Shown here in pieces: positions 51,714-63,313 of a stretch of DNA of 64,000 nucleotides. Within the stretch, counting starts at the first letter, position 1. Each line of letters begins with the position of its first letter. This DNA comes from Lactiplantibacillus modestisalitolerans (lineage in GTDB: Bacteria > Bacillota > Bacilli > Lactobacillales > Lactobacillaceae), in the NCBI RefSeq assembly GCF_005405425.1, contig NZ_BJEA01000010.1, positions 1 to 64,000 of the forward strand, read 5' to 3'. The translations under genes and the position numbers were made by a program. The notes under the pieces are model-generated. The model ran no database searches and had not been told where the DNA came from. It was given only the letters and a program-made list of their open reading frames with translations.

Positions 51714-53925
51714 ACAGACTGAATTGACCCCCAGTGAGCTTCGCGACTCGAAAGCGTATCGTGACTGGGGCCTCACCGACGAAGAGTTTCAGATGATTAG
51801 TGAAAAGGTCCTGGGACGGTTACCAAATTATACGGAAGCCGGCCTCTTTTCCGGGATGTGGAGTGAACATTGTTCTTATAAAAACTCTAAACCGGTGCTT
51901 AAGAAATTTTGGACGCAGGGGGAACAAGTCTTAGAAGGGCCGGGTGAAGGCGCGGGCATTATTGACATTGGCGACGGTCAAGCGGTGGTGTTTAAGGCTG
52001 AAAGCCATAACCATCCGTCCGCCGTTGAACCGTACGAAGGCGCGGCCACCGGGGTTGGTGGCATCATTCGCGACATCTTTTCGATGGGCGCGCGGCCGAT
52101 TGCGTTACTTGACAGCTTGCGGTTCGGTGAACCGGATGACGCCCATACCAAGTATTTAATTTCGCAAGTGGTCGCCGGTATCGGGGGCTACGGTAACTGT
52201 ATCGGAATCCCAACCATTGGTGGGGACACCGTCTTTGATGCTTGTTACCAAAAAAATCCGTTGGTCAACGCCATGTGTGTCGGGATTTTAAACCAGGCCG
52301 ATATTCAAAAGGGCCAGGCGACCGGGGTTGGCAACAGCGTCATTTACGTCGGGGCTAAAACTGGCCGGGACGGCATCAACGGGGCGTCGTTTGCATCGGC
52401 TGAATTTAACGACGCTAAGGACACCCAACGTTCCGCCGTGCAAGTTGGGGACCCGTTCATGGAAAAATTATTGATGGAAGCCTGCTTGGAAGTAATTCAC
52501 GACCACCGCGACGTACTGATTGGTATTCAGGACATGGGGGCGGCTGGGTTAGTTTCGTCCTCAGCTGAAATGGCGTCTAAGGCGGGGAGCGGCCTCGAAT
52601 TAAATTTGGACCTCGTACCGCAACGCGAAACGGGGATGACCCCGTTTGAATTGATGCTGTCTGAATCGCAGGAACGGATGTTGCTCTGCGTTAAAGCCGG
52701 TGCCGAAGCTGAAATTTACCAAGTGTTTGAAAAATACGGCTTAGACGCGGTCACGATTGGTAAGGTGACGGCTGGACATCAGTACCAGCTCTTCCACCAT
52801 GGCAAACTTGTGGCTGACGTCCCGGTGGATGCGCTGGCAACTAAAGCGCCAGTTTATTACCGCGAAAAGAAACGCCCGAGCCGCTTGAATCATCAAAGCC
52901 ACCACCAGTTTATGCCCCGGATCGTTGACGCGACCGGCACGTTTAAACAGTTATTACAACAACCGACGATTGCGTCTAAGCGCTCATTATACGAAACTTA
53001 CGATTCGCAAGTCCAAACCAACACCGTCGTTAAACCGGGTTCCGACGCCGGCGTCATTCGAATTCGCCACACGGATAAAGCACTGGCCGTGACGACTGAC
53101 GTGAACGGCCGCTACCTCTATTTGAATCCGCGGGTCGGTGGTGAAATTGCGGTGGCCGAAGCGGCCCGTAACATTGTCGCTTCCGGGGGCCAACCGCTCG
53201 GGATTACCGACTGCTTGAACTATGGTAATCCGGAAAAACCCGAACAATTTTACGACCTCGACGAATCGGCGATGGGCATTGCCCGGGCGTGCCAGCTCTT
53301 TAACACGCCGGTCATTTCCGGCAACGTTTCGTTGAATAATGAATCCAACGGGGAAGCCATTTACCCGACCCCGATGATCGGGATGGTGGGGCTGATTAAA
53401 CACCAAAAAGATATTACGACGCAGGACTTTAAACACGCCGGTGATGCCGTTTACGTTCTGGGTGAGACCGGGTCCGATTTTAACGGAACCGAGTTACAGA
53501 AGATGTTAACGGGTGAAATTGCCGGGGAGTTATTTGAATTTGACTTAGTGACTGAAAACCAAAACCAACGCCTTCTATTACGGGCCATTCAAAAGGGGCT
53601 GGTCGCTAGCGCCCACGACGTTTCCGAAGGGGGCTTGATTGTGACCATTGCTGAAAGTTGTTTTGGGAACGGCTTCGGGGTCAACTTGAAGAGTACGTTA
53701 CCATCAGTTGATTTCTTCTCCGAAACCCAGTCGCGTTTCGTAGTTTCGGTTACGCCGGAACACCAAGCCGCCTTTGAACAATTAATGGAACCGTACGCAA
53801 CGTATTTAGGACAAACGACGGCCGATGATCGTTTGTTAGTGACGACCGCTGATCAGCCGTTTGACGTCCCGGTTAGTTTTGCCAAACAACTTTGGGAAGG
53901 GGCCTTAGCATGCCGACTGAAGTAA
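51706..53925 (+). CDS. purL: FGAM synthase large subunit PurL
   Basis: The 739-aa small-form PurL, which needs PurS and PurQ, makes FGAM from FGAR. Signatures include [30 protein letters not shown], and two AIRS-like halves ([10 protein letters not shown] and HDVSEGGL). AGGAGGTAAGCC precedes the ATG. It overlaps purF by 16 bp. Confidence 0.96.
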   Translation: MLKQTELTPSELRDSKAYRDWGLTDEEFQMISEKVLGRLPNYTEAGLFSGMWSEHCSYKNSKPVLKKFWTQGEQVLEGPGEGAGIIDIGDGQAVVFKAESHNHPSAVEPYEGAATGVGGIIRDIFSMGARPIALLDSLRFGEPDDAHTKYLISQVVAGIGGYGNCIGIPTIGGDTVFDACYQKNPLVNAMCVGILNQADIQKGQATGVGNSVIYVGAKTGRDGINGASFASAEFNDAKDTQRSAVQVGDPFMEKLLMEACLEVIHDHRDVLIGIQDMGAAGLVSSSAEMASKAGSGLELNLDLVPQRETGMTPFELMLSESQERMLLCVKAGAEAEIYQVFEKYGLDAVTIGKVTAGHQYQLFHHGKLVADVPVDALATKAPVYYREKKRPSRLNHQSHHQFMPRIVDATGTFKQLLQQPTIASKRSLYETYDSQVQTNTVVKPGSDAGVIRIRHTDKALAVTTDVNGRYLYLNPRVGGEIAVAEAARNIVASGGQPLGITDCLNYGNPEKPEQFYDLDESAMGIARACQLFNTPVISGNVSLNNESNGEAIYPTPMIGMVGLIKHQKDITTQDFKHAGDAVYVLGETGSDFNGTELQKMLTGEIAGELFEFDLVTENQNQRLLLRAIQKGLVASAHDVSEGGLIVTIAESCFGNGFGVNLKSTLPSVDFFSETQSRFVVSVTPEHQAAFEQLMEPYATYLGQTTADDRLLVTTADQPFDVPVSFAKQLWEGALACRLK

Positions 53926-55355
53926 AGAGTTTAAACGAAGAGTGTGGATTATTTGGTGTCTGGGGTTCCCCCGACGCGGCCCAGTTGACCTATTTTGGAC
54001 TGCACGCGTTGCAACACCGTGGTCAAGAGGGCGCGGGCATTACCGCTAATGACCAGGGAACCTTGAAATCGGAACGCGGTTTTGGCTTACTTGCGGACGT
54101 TTTTCGCGACCCACGGCGCTTAGCCCGTTTGAAGGGCCAAGCGGCGGTTGGTCACGTCCGCTATACGACCGCTGGGAACCACGGCCTGGAAAATATTCAA
54201 CCGCTGGGGTTTAACTTCAGCGATTGCCAGTTTGCACTCGCCCACAACGGAAACTTGACGAACGCGGTCACGTTGCGGCGGCGACTTGAACAACACGGCG
54301 CCATTTTTCACGCCAGTTCCGATAGTGAAATCTTAATGCACCTCGTTCGACGCAGTCCGGCGGCCAGTTTGACCGACCAAGTTAAGGACGCGTTGCGCCA
54401 AGTTCACGGGGGCTTTGCTTACCTGTTGATGACGAACGACCGGCTGTACGCGGCCTTGGATCCGAACGGCTTTCGGCCGCTGGTGGTCGGCCAACTCCCA
54501 ACCGGCGGCTACGTCGTCTGTAGCGAAACCTGTGCCTTGGATGCGGTTGGGGCGCGATTTATTCAGGACGTTCAACCGGGGCAACTACTGACAATTGATG
54601 ATGACGGTCTTAAAATTGACCACTACACGACCGACACGCAACTCGCGATTTGCTCGATGGAGTACATTTACTTTGCGCGGCCGGATTCGGATATTCACGG
54701 GGTGAACGTGCATTCCGCCCGCAAACGGATGGGAGCTCAGCTGGCCTTAGAACAACCGGTAGACGCCGACATTGTCGTGGGGGTTCCAAATTCGTCATTA
54801 TCAGCGGCAACCGGCTACGCGGAGGCGAGTGGCCTACCGTATGAAATGGGCCTCATTAAGAATCAGTATTCATCGCGAACGTTTATTCAACCTACCCAAG
54901 CTCTGCGGGAGCAAGGGGTGCGGATGAAGTTATCCGCCGTTAAGGGCGTCGTTGCCGGTAAACGGGTCGTTTTGATCGACGACTCAATTGTTCGGGGGAC
55001 GACCAGTAAGCGCATCGTTAAATTGCTCAAAGACGCGGGCGCCAAAGCGGTCCACCTGCGGATCGCATCACCGCCACTGCGCTACCCGTGCTTCTACGGT
55101 ATTGATATTCAAACGACTAAGGAGTTGATTGCGGCGCAACAATCGATTCCAGAAATGTGTCAAACCTTCGGCGCCGATTCACTAGGCTTCTTAAGTGAAC
55201 AGGGCGTGATCGACGCGGTGGGACTGAACGTGGACGCGCCGTACGGGGGACTTTGCATGGCCTACTTTAACGGTGACTATCCGACCCCGTTATACGATTA
55301 CCAAGCCGAATACGACGCGGAAATTCAACAGTTACAAGCTAAACAGAAGGGGTGA
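53910..55355 (+). CDS. purF: Amidophosphoribosyltransferase
   Basis: The 481-aa first committed enzyme of purine synthesis. An 11-residue propeptide ends at EE, before the catalytic Cys12 of CGLFGVWG, which must be freed by processing. The PRPP site is [14 protein letters not shown]. Cys residues in YPCFYGID and LCMAYF sit at positions typical of the Bacillus-type Fe-S enzyme. ATG 53910 is inside the end of purL; a longer frame starting at 53892 is rejected. Confidence 0.95.
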   Translation: MPTEVKSLNEECGLFGVWGSPDAAQLTYFGLHALQHRGQEGAGITANDQGTLKSERGFGLLADVFRDPRRLARLKGQAAVGHVRYTTAGNHGLENIQPLGFNFSDCQFALAHNGNLTNAVTLRRRLEQHGAIFHASSDSEILMHLVRRSPAASLTDQVKDALRQVHGGFAYLLMTNDRLYAALDPNGFRPLVVGQLPTGGYVVCSETCALDAVGARFIQDVQPGQLLTIDDDGLKIDHYTTDTQLAICSMEYIYFARPDSDIHGVNVHSARKRMGAQLALEQPVDADIVVGVPNSSLSAATGYAEASGLPYEMGLIKNQYSSRTFIQPTQALREQGVRMKLSAVKGVVAGKRVVLIDDSIVRGTTSKRIVKLLKDAGAKAVHLRIASPPLRYPCFYGIDIQTTKELIAAQQSIPEMCQTFGADSLGFLSEQGVIDAVGLNVDAPYGGLCMAYFNGDYPTPLYDYQAEYDAEIQQLQAKQKG

Positions 55356-55359
55356 GCGC

Positions 55360-56385
55360 GTGAGTGATGCGTATAAAAAAGCGGGCGTGGACATTAACGC
55401 CGGCTATCAAGTCCTAAAAACCGTTAAGCAAATGAGTGGCAACGCCCAGTTGGGTGCGTTTGGCGGGCTCTTCCCGCTACAACCGGATCAAGTTGGTAAC
55501 CACCCGGTGCTGGTTGCGGGGACGGACGGTGTCGGCACTAAGTTACTCGTGGCAATCGCGGCTAACCGCCACGATACCATCGGGATTGATTTGGTTGCCA
55601 TGTGCGTCAATGATATTTTAGCGCAGGGCGCGGTTCCCCAATTTTTCCTAGATTATTTAGGCTTGGGACACACCGATCAAGCGCGGGTCAAAGCCATTTT
55701 AGCCGGAGTCGTCGCGGGCTGTGAACAAGCCCACACGACCCTGATTGGGGGCGAAACCGCCGAAATGCCCGATATGTACGGGTCCAATCATTACGACTTA
55801 GCTGGCTTTGCGGTCGGGGTCGCCAATGCGAGCGACCTGTTAAAACCGGAGAACGTTGCGGCCGGAGACGTTTTGATTGGCCTCCCTTCCAACGGACTGC
55901 ATTCCAACGGCTTTAGCTTGGTTCGCGATATTCTATTTAAGCAACACGACTTCGCACTGACCCACGTTTTTGACGAACTGGGACACGACCTGCAAACCGA
56001 GCTGTTACGGCCAACTAAGATTTACGTGGATAGCGTGGTGCCCCTCTTACACCAACACTTGCTAGCGAGTGTGGCGCACATTACCGGTGGCGGTTTGATT
56101 GAAAACGTCGCCCGGGCGCTCCCAGCAAAGTTGACGGCGGAATTTAACGTCGGTAGCTGGCCAGTACCGCCAATCATGCCGTTACTAGCCCGATTGGGCC
56201 AGTTAACGACGGCGGACGTGCGCTCGACCTTCAACCTGGGACTCGGTATGGTGCTAATCGTGCATCCCCAGGATTTGGCGGCCGTTGCGGCAACCTTAAA
56301 GGCGCAGAACCAAGCGTTTTATCAAGTTGGGACCGTGCAAATGGGAGCGCCTGCCGTGACCTTTAAGGAGGCCCAGCATGACTAA
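55360..56385 (+). CDS. purM: AIR synthase
   Basis: The 341-aa enzyme cyclises FGAM to AIR. VAGTDGVGTKLLVA, DLVAMCVNDIL and LIGGETAEMPDMY are signatures. The start is GTG 55360, six bases after GAAGGGG; an upstream frame inside purF is rejected. It overlaps purN by 8 bp. Confidence 0.95.
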   Translation: MSDAYKKAGVDINAGYQVLKTVKQMSGNAQLGAFGGLFPLQPDQVGNHPVLVAGTDGVGTKLLVAIAANRHDTIGIDLVAMCVNDILAQGAVPQFFLDYLGLGHTDQARVKAILAGVVAGCEQAHTTLIGGETAEMPDMYGSNHYDLAGFAVGVANASDLLKPENVAAGDVLIGLPSNGLHSNGFSLVRDILFKQHDFALTHVFDELGHDLQTELLRPTKIYVDSVVPLLHQHLLASVAHITGGGLIENVARALPAKLTAEFNVGSWPVPPIMPLLARLGQLTTADVRSTFNLGLGMVLIVHPQDLAAVAATLKAQNQAFYQVGTVQMGAPAVTFKEAQHD

Positions 56386-56956
56386 AAAAATTGCGGTGTT
56401 TGCATCCGGCAACGGGACCAACTTTACGGCCCTACATCAAGCAATTTTGGATCGGCAGCTGCCCGTTAAAATTGACCTGCTCGTGTGTGACCAGCCGGAC
56501 GCGCCGGTGATTACCAAGGCGCGTGCGCGCGCCGTTCCGGTTCTGATCGTTGACTTTCACGAGTACCAAAATAAAGCGGCCGCCGAAAGCATTATTTTGA
56601 CGGCGTTACAAGCACACCGAATTGAGGCGGTGCTCCTTGCCGGGTACATGCGGATCATTGGCGCGACGCTACTGAACGCTTATCCGCATAAAATTATTAA
56701 TTTACACCCGGCGTTACTGCCGAAGTTTCCAGGGCGCCACGGCATTGAAGATGCGTTTGCGGCGGGCGTTTCCGAGACCGGCGTCACAATTCATTTTATT
56801 GACGCGGGCATTGACACCGGCCAGATCATCGCGCAACGTCGAGTGCCGATTCTTCCGGACGACGACCTCGCGACCCTCGCGACCCGGATTCACGCGTGTG
56901 AGCACCAATTTTACCCAGACGTATTGCAATCACTGATTAATAAAGGAGCTATCTAA
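56378..56956 (+). CDS. purN: GAR transformylase (PurN)
   Basis: The 192-aa folate-dependent enzyme formylates [28 protein letters not shown] (catalytic Asn and His) and [13 protein letters not shown] are conserved. AAGGAGG precedes the ATG. Confidence 0.96.
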   Translation: MTKKIAVFASGNGTNFTALHQAILDRQLPVKIDLLVCDQPDAPVITKARARAVPVLIVDFHEYQNKAAAESIILTALQAHRIEAVLLAGYMRIIGATLLNAYPHKIINLHPALLPKFPGRHGIEDAFAAGVSETGVTIHFIDAGIDTGQIIAQRRVPILPDDDLATLATRIHACEHQFYPDVLQSLINKGAI

Positions 56957-56957
56957 G

Positions 56958-58490
56958 ATGACAAAACGGGCATTGTTAAGTGTTTCTGATAAGCAAGGAT
57001 TGACTGAATTTGCGGCGGGCTTAGTCGCATTGGATTATCAACTAATTTCAACTGGTGGCACTAAGCGGGCCCTCGAGGCTGCCAATATTCCGGTCATTGG
57101 GATTGAGGACGTGACGGGTTTTCCAGAAATGTTAGACGGGCGCGTTAAGACCTTACACCCGAAGGTTCACGCTGGTTTACTAGCTCGCCGCGACGTTCCG
57201 GCCCACATGGCGCAACTGAAGGAAGCGGGAATCGAACCGATCGACATGGTCGTGGTCAACCTATACCCGTTCAAAGCGACGATTCAACGTCCCGACGTCA
57301 CCCAAGCGGAAGCTATCGAACAAATTGACATTGGTGGTCCGTCGATGCTGCGCTCGGCTGCTAAGAACTTTGCCGCCGTGTTACCAATTGTGGATCCAGC
57401 GGACTACACGCCAATCTTAGACGCTTTAAAGGCCGATGCGGTTACGGCGGAAATGCGCCAACGGTTAGCTGCTAAGGTGTTCCAGCACACGGCGGCCTAC
57501 GACGCGTTGATTGCCCAGTACTTAACCACCGATGAATTTCCAGCGAAGTTAACGTTGACTTACGATAAGAAACAAGCGTTACGTTACGGTGAAAATAGTC
57601 ACCAACAGGCCGCTTTTTACGAGAACGCGTTGCCAACGCCGTTTTCAATTACTGGGGCTAAGCAACTGCACGGTAAGGAATTATCGTATAACAACATTAA
57701 GGACGCGGATGCCGCTTTACGGATGGTCAGTGAATATGACCAACCAGCCGTGGTTGCAATGAAGCACATGAATCCGTGTGGGGTCGGGTTGGCCGACAAC
57801 ATTGAAGCCGCCTGGGATAAAGCCTACGCTGCCGATTCAATCTCCATCTTTGGTGGCATCATTGCGCTGAATCGCCAGGTGGACCTCGCAACGGCGACGA
57901 AGATGCACGCGTTATTCTTGGAAATCATTATTGCGCCCGGGTTTGACGACGACGCGTACGCCGTGTTGGCCAAGAAGAAAAACTTGCGTTTGCTGACCGT
58001 TGATTTTGATCAGGCCCATACTGCCGACCGTTTCGAAACGATTTCGGTTGGGGGCGGTTTGCTTCGCCAAGAAGTGGACAATCAGTTTGAAACGCCAGCC
58101 GATTTTACCGTCGTAACCAAGGTGCAACCAACCGCGGAACAGTTAAAAGCGTTAGCGTTTGGTCAGCAAGTGGTTAAGCACGTCAAGAGTAACGCGGTGG
58201 TGGTCACAACCGCGGACCGCACCCTCGGAATTGGTTCTGGACAAATGAACCGCATTGATTCCACGAAAATTGCAATTGGGCACGCCATGAGTAAGGCCGG
58301 GTACGAAAACGCGATTTTAGCGTCAGACGCCTTCTTCCCAATGGATGATTGTGTGGAATACGCGGCGCAACACGGAATTCGGGCCATCGTGCAGCCGGGT
58401 GGCAGCATTCGCGACAAGGATTCGATTGCGATGGCGGACCGTTACGGCATCGCCATGGTCACGACCGGCGTTCGGCATTTCCGGCACTAG
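56958..58490 (+). CDS. purH: AICAR transformylase/IMP cyclohydrolase
   Basis: A 510-aa bifunctional enzyme that makes IMP. The N-terminal MGS-like cyclohydrolase domain (about 1-190; [18 protein letters not shown]) precedes the transformylase domain with [19 protein letters not shown] and SNAVV. It starts 1 bp after purN. Confidence 0.97.
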   Translation: MTKRALLSVSDKQGLTEFAAGLVALDYQLISTGGTKRALEAANIPVIGIEDVTGFPEMLDGRVKTLHPKVHAGLLARRDVPAHMAQLKEAGIEPIDMVVVNLYPFKATIQRPDVTQAEAIEQIDIGGPSMLRSAAKNFAAVLPIVDPADYTPILDALKADAVTAEMRQRLAAKVFQHTAAYDALIAQYLTTDEFPAKLTLTYDKKQALRYGENSHQQAAFYENALPTPFSITGAKQLHGKELSYNNIKDADAALRMVSEYDQPAVVAMKHMNPCGVGLADNIEAAWDKAYAADSISIFGGIIALNRQVDLATATKMHALFLEIIIAPGFDDDAYAVLAKKKNLRLLTVDFDQAHTADRFETISVGGGLLRQEVDNQFETPADFTVVTKVQPTAEQLKALAFGQQVVKHVKSNAVVVTTADRTLGIGSGQMNRIDSTKIAIGHAMSKAGYENAILASDAFFPMDDCVEYAAQHGIRAIVQPGGSIRDKDSIAMADRYGIAMVTTGVRHFRH

Positions 58491-58505
58491 ACGGGAGGCA
58501 TTCAG

Positions 58506-59753
58506 ATGGCAAAAGTACTCGTAATCGGGAACGGTGGTCGGGAGCACGCGATTGCCAAGGCGTTTCTGGCCAGTCCCCAAGTTAACGTGGTTTACTGCGC
58601 ACCGGGCAACCCGGGGATGCAATTAGATCAGATTCAAACCGTCGCCATTAATGAAATGGACTTTACGGCGCTAGCGGAATTTGCGCGGCAGAATTTGATT
58701 ACGCTGACCTTTGTGGGACCAGAAGTCCCGCTGGCTGCCGGCATCGTGGATTACTTTCAGGCGGCCGGATTAGCCGTGTTTGGTCCCCATCAGGCGGCGG
58801 CCAGGTTGGAAAGTTCGAAGGTCTTTGCGAAGGAATTTATGGCTAAACACCAGATTCCAACTGCGGATTACCAGTTATTTCATAACTTAGCGGACGCGAC
58901 GGCCTTTAGCCAAGCTCAGACGCTCCCGCAGGTCATTAAGGTGGACGGGTTGGCCGCTGGTAAAGGCGTCACCGTTGCAACGAGCCATGCGCAAGCCTTG
59001 GCAGCCTTACAACACGCGTTTAGCGTGACCGACACCGTTTTGATTGAGCAATTCGTGGCCGGCTTTGAATTTTCACAAATGGTCCTAGTTGGCGGCGAGC
59101 ACTACGTTTTACTGCCAACTGCTCAGGATCATAAACGCTTGCAAGATGGGGATTGCGGCCCGAATACTGGTGGGATGGGCGCTTACTCGCCAGTTCCGCA
59201 AATCACGCCGGCGGTTATTCAAGAAACGGTCCAAACCATTGTTGAACCAACGATTGCCGGATTGAAGGCGGATGGGCTCAGCTTTGAAGGGGTCATATAC
59301 GTGGGCGGGATTTTAACTGCCGATGGTCCCCAAGTGATTGAGTATAATCTCCGCCTAGGAGATCCGGAAGCCCAAATCTTATTACCACAGTTGCAAGGGG
59401 ACTTCTACCAAGTCATTACCGACTTATTGCAACATCGCCAGCCAGTGGTCAATTGGCAAACGGCGGAAACCTACCTGGGAGTCGTCTTGGCGGCTCCGGG
59501 GTATCCGGGTACGCCAACGCCCGGCGTGCCCGTCCCAACCGTCGCGGGAGCCGATTACGCCAGCGTTGCTGGTGAACCGGGAAAGTTAGTCAGTGCCGGC
59601 GGTCGCCTGATGATGGTCACGGCGCACGCTACGACGCTGGCCGCCGCGCAACGGGCGGTTTACGACCAATTAAAGCAGTTACCGCTCGGACCGTTAGTTT
59701 ACCGCCACGATATTGGTGCTAAGGGACTACAACCGCCGAAGCCGACGAACTAA
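58506..59753 (+). CDS. purD: GAR synthetase
   Basis: The 415-aa ATP-grasp ligase couples phosphoribosylamine and glycine. [14 protein letters not shown] is the N-terminal motif, with [11 protein letters not shown] and [12 protein letters not shown] as ATP-grasp signatures. It is the last gene of the operon, 15 bp after purH. No clear terminator follows before the next promoter. purA and purB are not in the window. Confidence 0.96.
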   Translation: MAKVLVIGNGGREHAIAKAFLASPQVNVVYCAPGNPGMQLDQIQTVAINEMDFTALAEFARQNLITLTFVGPEVPLAAGIVDYFQAAGLAVFGPHQAAARLESSKVFAKEFMAKHQIPTADYQLFHNLADATAFSQAQTLPQVIKVDGLAAGKGVTVATSHAQALAALQHAFSVTDTVLIEQFVAGFEFSQMVLVGGEHYVLLPTAQDHKRLQDGDCGPNTGGMGAYSPVPQITPAVIQETVQTIVEPTIAGLKADGLSFEGVIYVGGILTADGPQVIEYNLRLGDPEAQILLPQLQGDFYQVITDLLQHRQPVVNWQTAETYLGVVLAAPGYPGTPTPGVPVPTVAGADYASVAGEPGKLVSAGGRLMMVTAHATTLAAAQRAVYDQLKQLPLGPLVYRHDIGAKGLQPPKPTN

Positions 59754-59767
59754 TTTCGGTCGGGGGC

Positions 59768-59796
59768 TTGACAATGGGTGCGGTTAACATTATGAT
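59768..59796 (+). promoter_or_regulatory. Promoter of the second methionine T-box
   Basis: TTGACA (59768-59773) and TATGAT (59791-59796) are separated by 17 bp, 15 bp after purD. Confidence 0.8.
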
Positions 59797-59803
59797 TTAA
59801 CCA

Positions 59804-60082
59804 ACATCTAATTGAAATTTAATTTTTGCGTTGAAGAGAAGAGTAAGCACGTGCGGCCCAAACAGTGAACCCGGATGGTGGAAACGGGGTGGGCGGTGAC
59901 TGCTGAAGATGAGCTCTGAGCATGTCGGGTGGTTCACGCTACCCGACCGGTTGCGACCGTTAGCTTGCCGGGTATCCGTTGGGGTACCGTTGAGGCCGGT
60001 GGTTCACCACCGGTAAAGCTAGGGTGGTAACACGCTGAAGAAACGTCCCTTTTGACAGTTGGTCAAAGGGGGCGTTTTTTAT
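59804..60082 (+). ncRNA. T-box leader, methionine specifier
   Basis: Stem I contains GAAGAGTAAGC and the specifier region GCTGAAGATGAGCTCTGAGC with codon ATG (59909-59911). The T-box core AGGGTGGTAACACG is at 60021-60034. The terminator ACGTCCCTTTTGAC...GTCAAAGGGGGCGT plus TTTTTT is at 60042-60081. It should switch on the methyltransferase gene when tRNA-Met is uncharged. Confidence 0.93.
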
Positions 60083-60120
60083 TTTGGTTAGGATTAAATT
60101 TTGCATGGAGGGTCTTTATT

Positions 60121-61272
60121 ATGACAACAACAACATTTACAAAGCGCACGACGTCCCCGTTTCGGTACGACGTGGTTGGCAGTTTCTTACGCCCCCAAGC
60201 GTTAAAGGACGCCCGGGCTCAGTTTGCAGCCGGACAAATTGACGCATCACAACTAAAAGCGGTGGAAGACGCTGCCATTATCGAGTTGATTCATGAACAG
60301 GAACGGGCCGGTTTGAAAGCCGTGACCGATGGTGAGTTTCGGCGAAGCTGGTGGCACCTCGACTTTTTCTGGGGATTGACCGGGATTGAGAAAAAGACTT
60401 TAAAGCAGGGCTACGTTTTTCACGATGAAGAGACCCGGGCGGAATCTGCGACCGTTAGTGGTCCGATTAGTGGGGCCAACCATCCGTTTGTTGCCGCCTT
60501 TAAGTTTGTGCAAGCGCACGTTAGCGCTGGGATTCAGGTCAAGCAGACGATTCCGGCGCCGGCACAATGCTTAGCCGAATTACAGCGGCCGGAAAATAAT
60601 GCCGCCTTACGCCGGGTTTACCCAACGGACACCGCGGTCGTGCACGATTTGGCGGCGGCCTATCACCAAGTCATTGAGGACCTGTACGCGGCAGGCGCCC
60701 GGACGATTCAGTTGGACGACTGCACTTGGGGGATGTTAGCTGGTAACCACGCCAAGGGAGCGGAAACTGGGGACGTCTCCGCGCGTAACGACGCCGTCTT
60801 GGATCAAAATAAGCAGCTTTATTTGCAAGTCAACAACGAAGCAATTGCCGATTTGCCGGCCGACTTAACGATCAACACCCACATTTGCCGTGGTAATTAT
60901 CATTCGACCTGGGCGTCCGCTGGCGGCTACGATTCGGTGGCCGACCCGTTGTTTAACCATGAAAACGTCCACGCCTACTACTTGGAGTACGATAGTGACC
61001 GGGCCGGTGGGTTTGAACCGCTTAAATTAGTTAGTGATGATAAGCTCGTCGTTTTAGGGTTGATTACCTCCAAGACTGGTGAATTAGAGGACCGCGCGAC
61101 GATTATTAATCGTATCCACGAAGCGGCCCAGTACGTTCCGTTAGACCGGCTCTGTTTGAGCACCCAGTGTGGGTTCGCCTCGACCGAGGAAGGTAACGTG
61201 TTGACGCCGGCACAACAGTGGGCGAAGATTGCGTTGGTCAAATCGATTGCGGAAGAAGTTTGGGGCGTTTAA
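60121..61272 (+). CDS. MetE C-terminal-like methionine synthase (YxjG/YxjH type)
   Basis: The 383-aa protein corresponds to the catalytic C-terminal barrel of cobalamin-independent methionine synthase. VGSFLRP at the N-terminus, DGEFRR, IQLDDCTWG, NTHICRGNY and LSTQCGFAS (zinc His/Cys and Glu positions) are present. YxjG-type proteins methylate homocysteine using an uncertain methyl donor. ATG 60121 follows TGGAGGG; a longer frame starts inside the T-box terminator. The methionine T-box supports the pathway. Confidence 0.92.
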   Translation: MTTTTFTKRTTSPFRYDVVGSFLRPQALKDARAQFAAGQIDASQLKAVEDAAIIELIHEQERAGLKAVTDGEFRRSWWHLDFFWGLTGIEKKTLKQGYVFHDEETRAESATVSGPISGANHPFVAAFKFVQAHVSAGIQVKQTIPAPAQCLAELQRPENNAALRRVYPTDTAVVHDLAAAYHQVIEDLYAAGARTIQLDDCTWGMLAGNHAKGAETGDVSARNDAVLDQNKQLYLQVNNEAIADLPADLTINTHICRGNYHSTWASAGGYDSVADPLFNHENVHAYYLEYDSDRAGGFEPLKLVSDDKLVVLGLITSKTGELEDRATIINRIHEAAQYVPLDRLCLSTQCGFASTEEGNVLTPAQQWAKIALVKSIAEEVWGV

Positions 61273-61333
61273 GTGGGAAAAGGACGCGGAGACGCAACCT
61301 CCCGAAGTTTGGTCAACTCGAAGTTGCTAAAAA

Positions 61334-61424
61334 AGGCCGTGACATAAGTCACAGTCTTTTTTGTGTTGCCTCATGTTAATAGCCAAAACGTGCGCCAAAA
61401 GTTAACCGATTTTTGGCACACTCT
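61334..61424 (+). repeat. Family A repeat, copy 8
   Basis: AAAAAGGCCGTGAC...GTCACAGTCTTTTTT (about 61332-61361) is followed by TGTTGCCTCATGTTAATAGCCAAAACGTGCGCCAAAAG and a CCGATTTTTGGCACACTCTC arm, nearly the same as copy 1. It ends both convergent genes. Confidence 0.85.
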
Positions 61425-61439
61425 CTTTTTTACGTCCCA

Positions 61440-62774
61440 TTATCTCTTTTTGAAGGCTTGACGTTTCGGGCTGACCCAGGTTCCGGAACCAAACCCTAAA
61501 ATGGTTTTGAGCGCTGGAATGACCGTCATCACCACGGTAACCGGGTTGATCATCCAGTAGAACAACATATAAAGCGGAGCGAAAAACCAGTATTTTAGCT
61601 TCGCCGCGTGGTGATCGAGCAGTAGGGCGGCCAGGAGTTGCATGCAACCGGCTAGCATTTCAAAAGTTACGAAAATGAACGCCATCATAAAGCCGTGGTA
61701 AACCCGTTCGTAGTTACCCGTTAGCGCAAAGTACAGCATTAAAATGATGAACATGATCGACGTAATGATGAAGAAAAAGGACCAAATAATTGAGAGCGTT
61801 GAATCGAAGAACATGGAAAGTTGGTAACGGTGTTGCCAAGGGTGAAGTAGAAACGACTTCAGGTTGGTTAACCAAACCTCGGTCCCACCTTGGGCCCACC
61901 GGCGCCGTTGCCGGTAAAGGTCGCGGATCGTGGTGGGCACGTTCATGTGAAAAACAATGTTCGGCGCAAACTGGGGAACTGCCCCGACCATTTGATGATC
62001 CCAAGCGATACTAATGTCTTCGGTTGCTCGATTTTGACGGAAGCCGCCGACGTCGATTAAGAACTGCTTTTTGTACAGGGTATTGGCTCCGCTGTAAGCG
62101 TACATCGCATCGTTAATGGCGGACTGGCTCCGCTTGATCACGCCGACAATACTCGAAAATTCCACCGTTTGCGATTTGCCAAGTAGCTTGGTTCGGTTTT
62201 GAACGTCCATGTTTGCGGTAACGGCCGACGTGTTCATATCACGGTCGTGAATAAAGAAATTCATGTATTTCATGAGTGCGTCTGGCTCCGGTAACGAATC
62301 GGCGTCGTTACTTAGAATATAGTCGCCCTTTGCGAAGTACATGCCAATGTTAAAGGCGTGCGCTTTACCGCGATTTTTTTCAATGGTGATTACGCGTAAG
62401 CGCGGGTAGTGCGTTTGGAGTTCCGCTAAAATTGCGCCCGTATCGTCAGTCGAACCGTCGTCCATGACTAACACTTCAAAGTTTTGGTAGTGCAGTTGCT
62501 GAAACAGGTAGTTGATGGTATCAGCAATCATCACTTCCTCGTTATGCGCGGGAATCATGATGGTAATTAACGGTTGTTCGGCGGGGGGCAGCGGGTGCCA
62601 GTCTTGGTCGCGGCGATTACGTTTGAAAAACCGGTACGATAACGCTCCCCAGAACCAGAAGAACGAACCGGTAATTGGGTACAGGCATAAAATTAGGAGG
62701 CCGATGTTAACGGCCGTTTGCCAGGCGGTGGCTTCTAATAGGTGGTCAATAAATAAATTTGTCATGGGGGTCAC
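61440..62774 (-). CDS. Processive family 2 glycosyltransferase (PgaC/BcsA-like synthase)
   Basis: The 444-aa membrane synthase has one N-terminal span (about 20-45), a cytosolic GT2 domain and four or five C-terminal spans (from about 320). IPAHNEE, DDGSTDDTG, SNDADS (DxD), TEDISIAW and the QRRRW motif identify a processive polysaccharide synthase such as poly-N-acetylglucosamine or cellulose type. The GTG start overlaps the stop of the upstream membrane-protein gene (GTGA), so the two are translationally coupled. The EAL gene upstream suggests c-di-GMP-linked control. Confidence 0.9.
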   Translation of the reverse strand: MTPMTNLFIDHLLEATAWQTAVNIGLLILCLYPITGSFFWFWGALSYRFFKRNRRDQDWHPLPPAEQPLITIMIPAHNEEVMIADTINYLFQQLHYQNFEVLVMDDGSTDDTGAILAELQTHYPRLRVITIEKNRGKAHAFNIGMYFAKGDYILSNDADSLPEPDALMKYMNFFIHDRDMNTSAVTANMDVQNRTKLLGKSQTVEFSSIVGVIKRSQSAINDAMYAYSGANTLYKKQFLIDVGGFRQNRATEDISIAWDHQMVGAVPQFAPNIVFHMNVPTTIRDLYRQRRRWAQGGTEVWLTNLKSFLLHPWQHRYQLSMFFDSTLSIIWSFFFIITSIMFIILMLYFALTGNYERVYHGFMMAFIFVTFEMLAGCMQLLAALLLDHHAAKLKYWFFAPLYMLFYWMINPVTVVMTVIPALKTILGFGSGTWVSPKRQAFKKR

Positions 62775-63313
62775 TCATCCAATTCGTCTAAATCGTGGTC
62801 TTGGTATAATTTTCGAATGGCGTCGGTATCTAAATTTTGTTCCGGTTTCACGTGGTAGGTCCGAACGTTCTGTCGAAATTCCGGAGTGCCGAAACGCGTC
62901 GTCATAAACTGAGCGAGCAGTTGTTGCCGGCGCTTTTGCGTAATTGGGTTGTAGGTTGGCCACTGTTCCACCAACCGGTCGCGTTTCCGATTTTGAATAA
63001 TGGTCATGGTGAGGGTGAAGAGGGCCGCAAAAACGAAACAAAATAGCAGGATAATGCCGATGAATTTGATTTCGAACACCCCTTCCCGGTACGACCAGAG
63101 ACGCGGCACCCGTGAATCGTACTGGCTCCAAAAGGACAAGCCGGTTGCGATGATGGGAATGAACACTGCTAGCCAGCCGATTAAGCCGACGATGGTCTGC
63201 CAAATTTTTAATAGCCAGTGACCCCGCTCAAAGTAATGGTCCGTATAAGCTTGAACGGCCGTCGATTCGGATGCAGTCGTTTTAGGGTTAGTTTTCGATT
63301 TCGTTGTTGGCAC
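62771..63313 (-). CDS. Two-span membrane protein of exopolysaccharide operon
   Basis: The 180-aa protein has two spans (about 38-60 and 83-107) and a charged cytosolic C-terminal part. Its position directly before a processive GT2 recalls PgaD-type partners, but sequence similarity is not evident to me. The EAL gene stop lies 26 bp inside its 5' end. Confidence 0.7.
   Translation of the reverse strand: MPTTKSKTNPKTTASESTAVQAYTDHYFERGHWLLKIWQTIVGLIGWLAVFIPIIATGLSFWSQYDSRVPRLWSYREGVFEIKFIGIILLFCFVFAALFTLTMTIIQNRKRDRLVEQWPTYNPITQKRRQQLLAQFMTTRFGTPEFRQNVRTYHVKPEQNLDTDAIRKLYQDHDLDELDE

Noticed and set aside
52987-53436. 149-codon minus-strand frame in purL
   Set aside because: It is a shadow of a strongly conserved purL region with no start signals.
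60052-60120. Extended N-terminus of the MetE-like protein
   Set aside because: It would start within the T-box terminator; ATG 60121 has a strong ribosome site.
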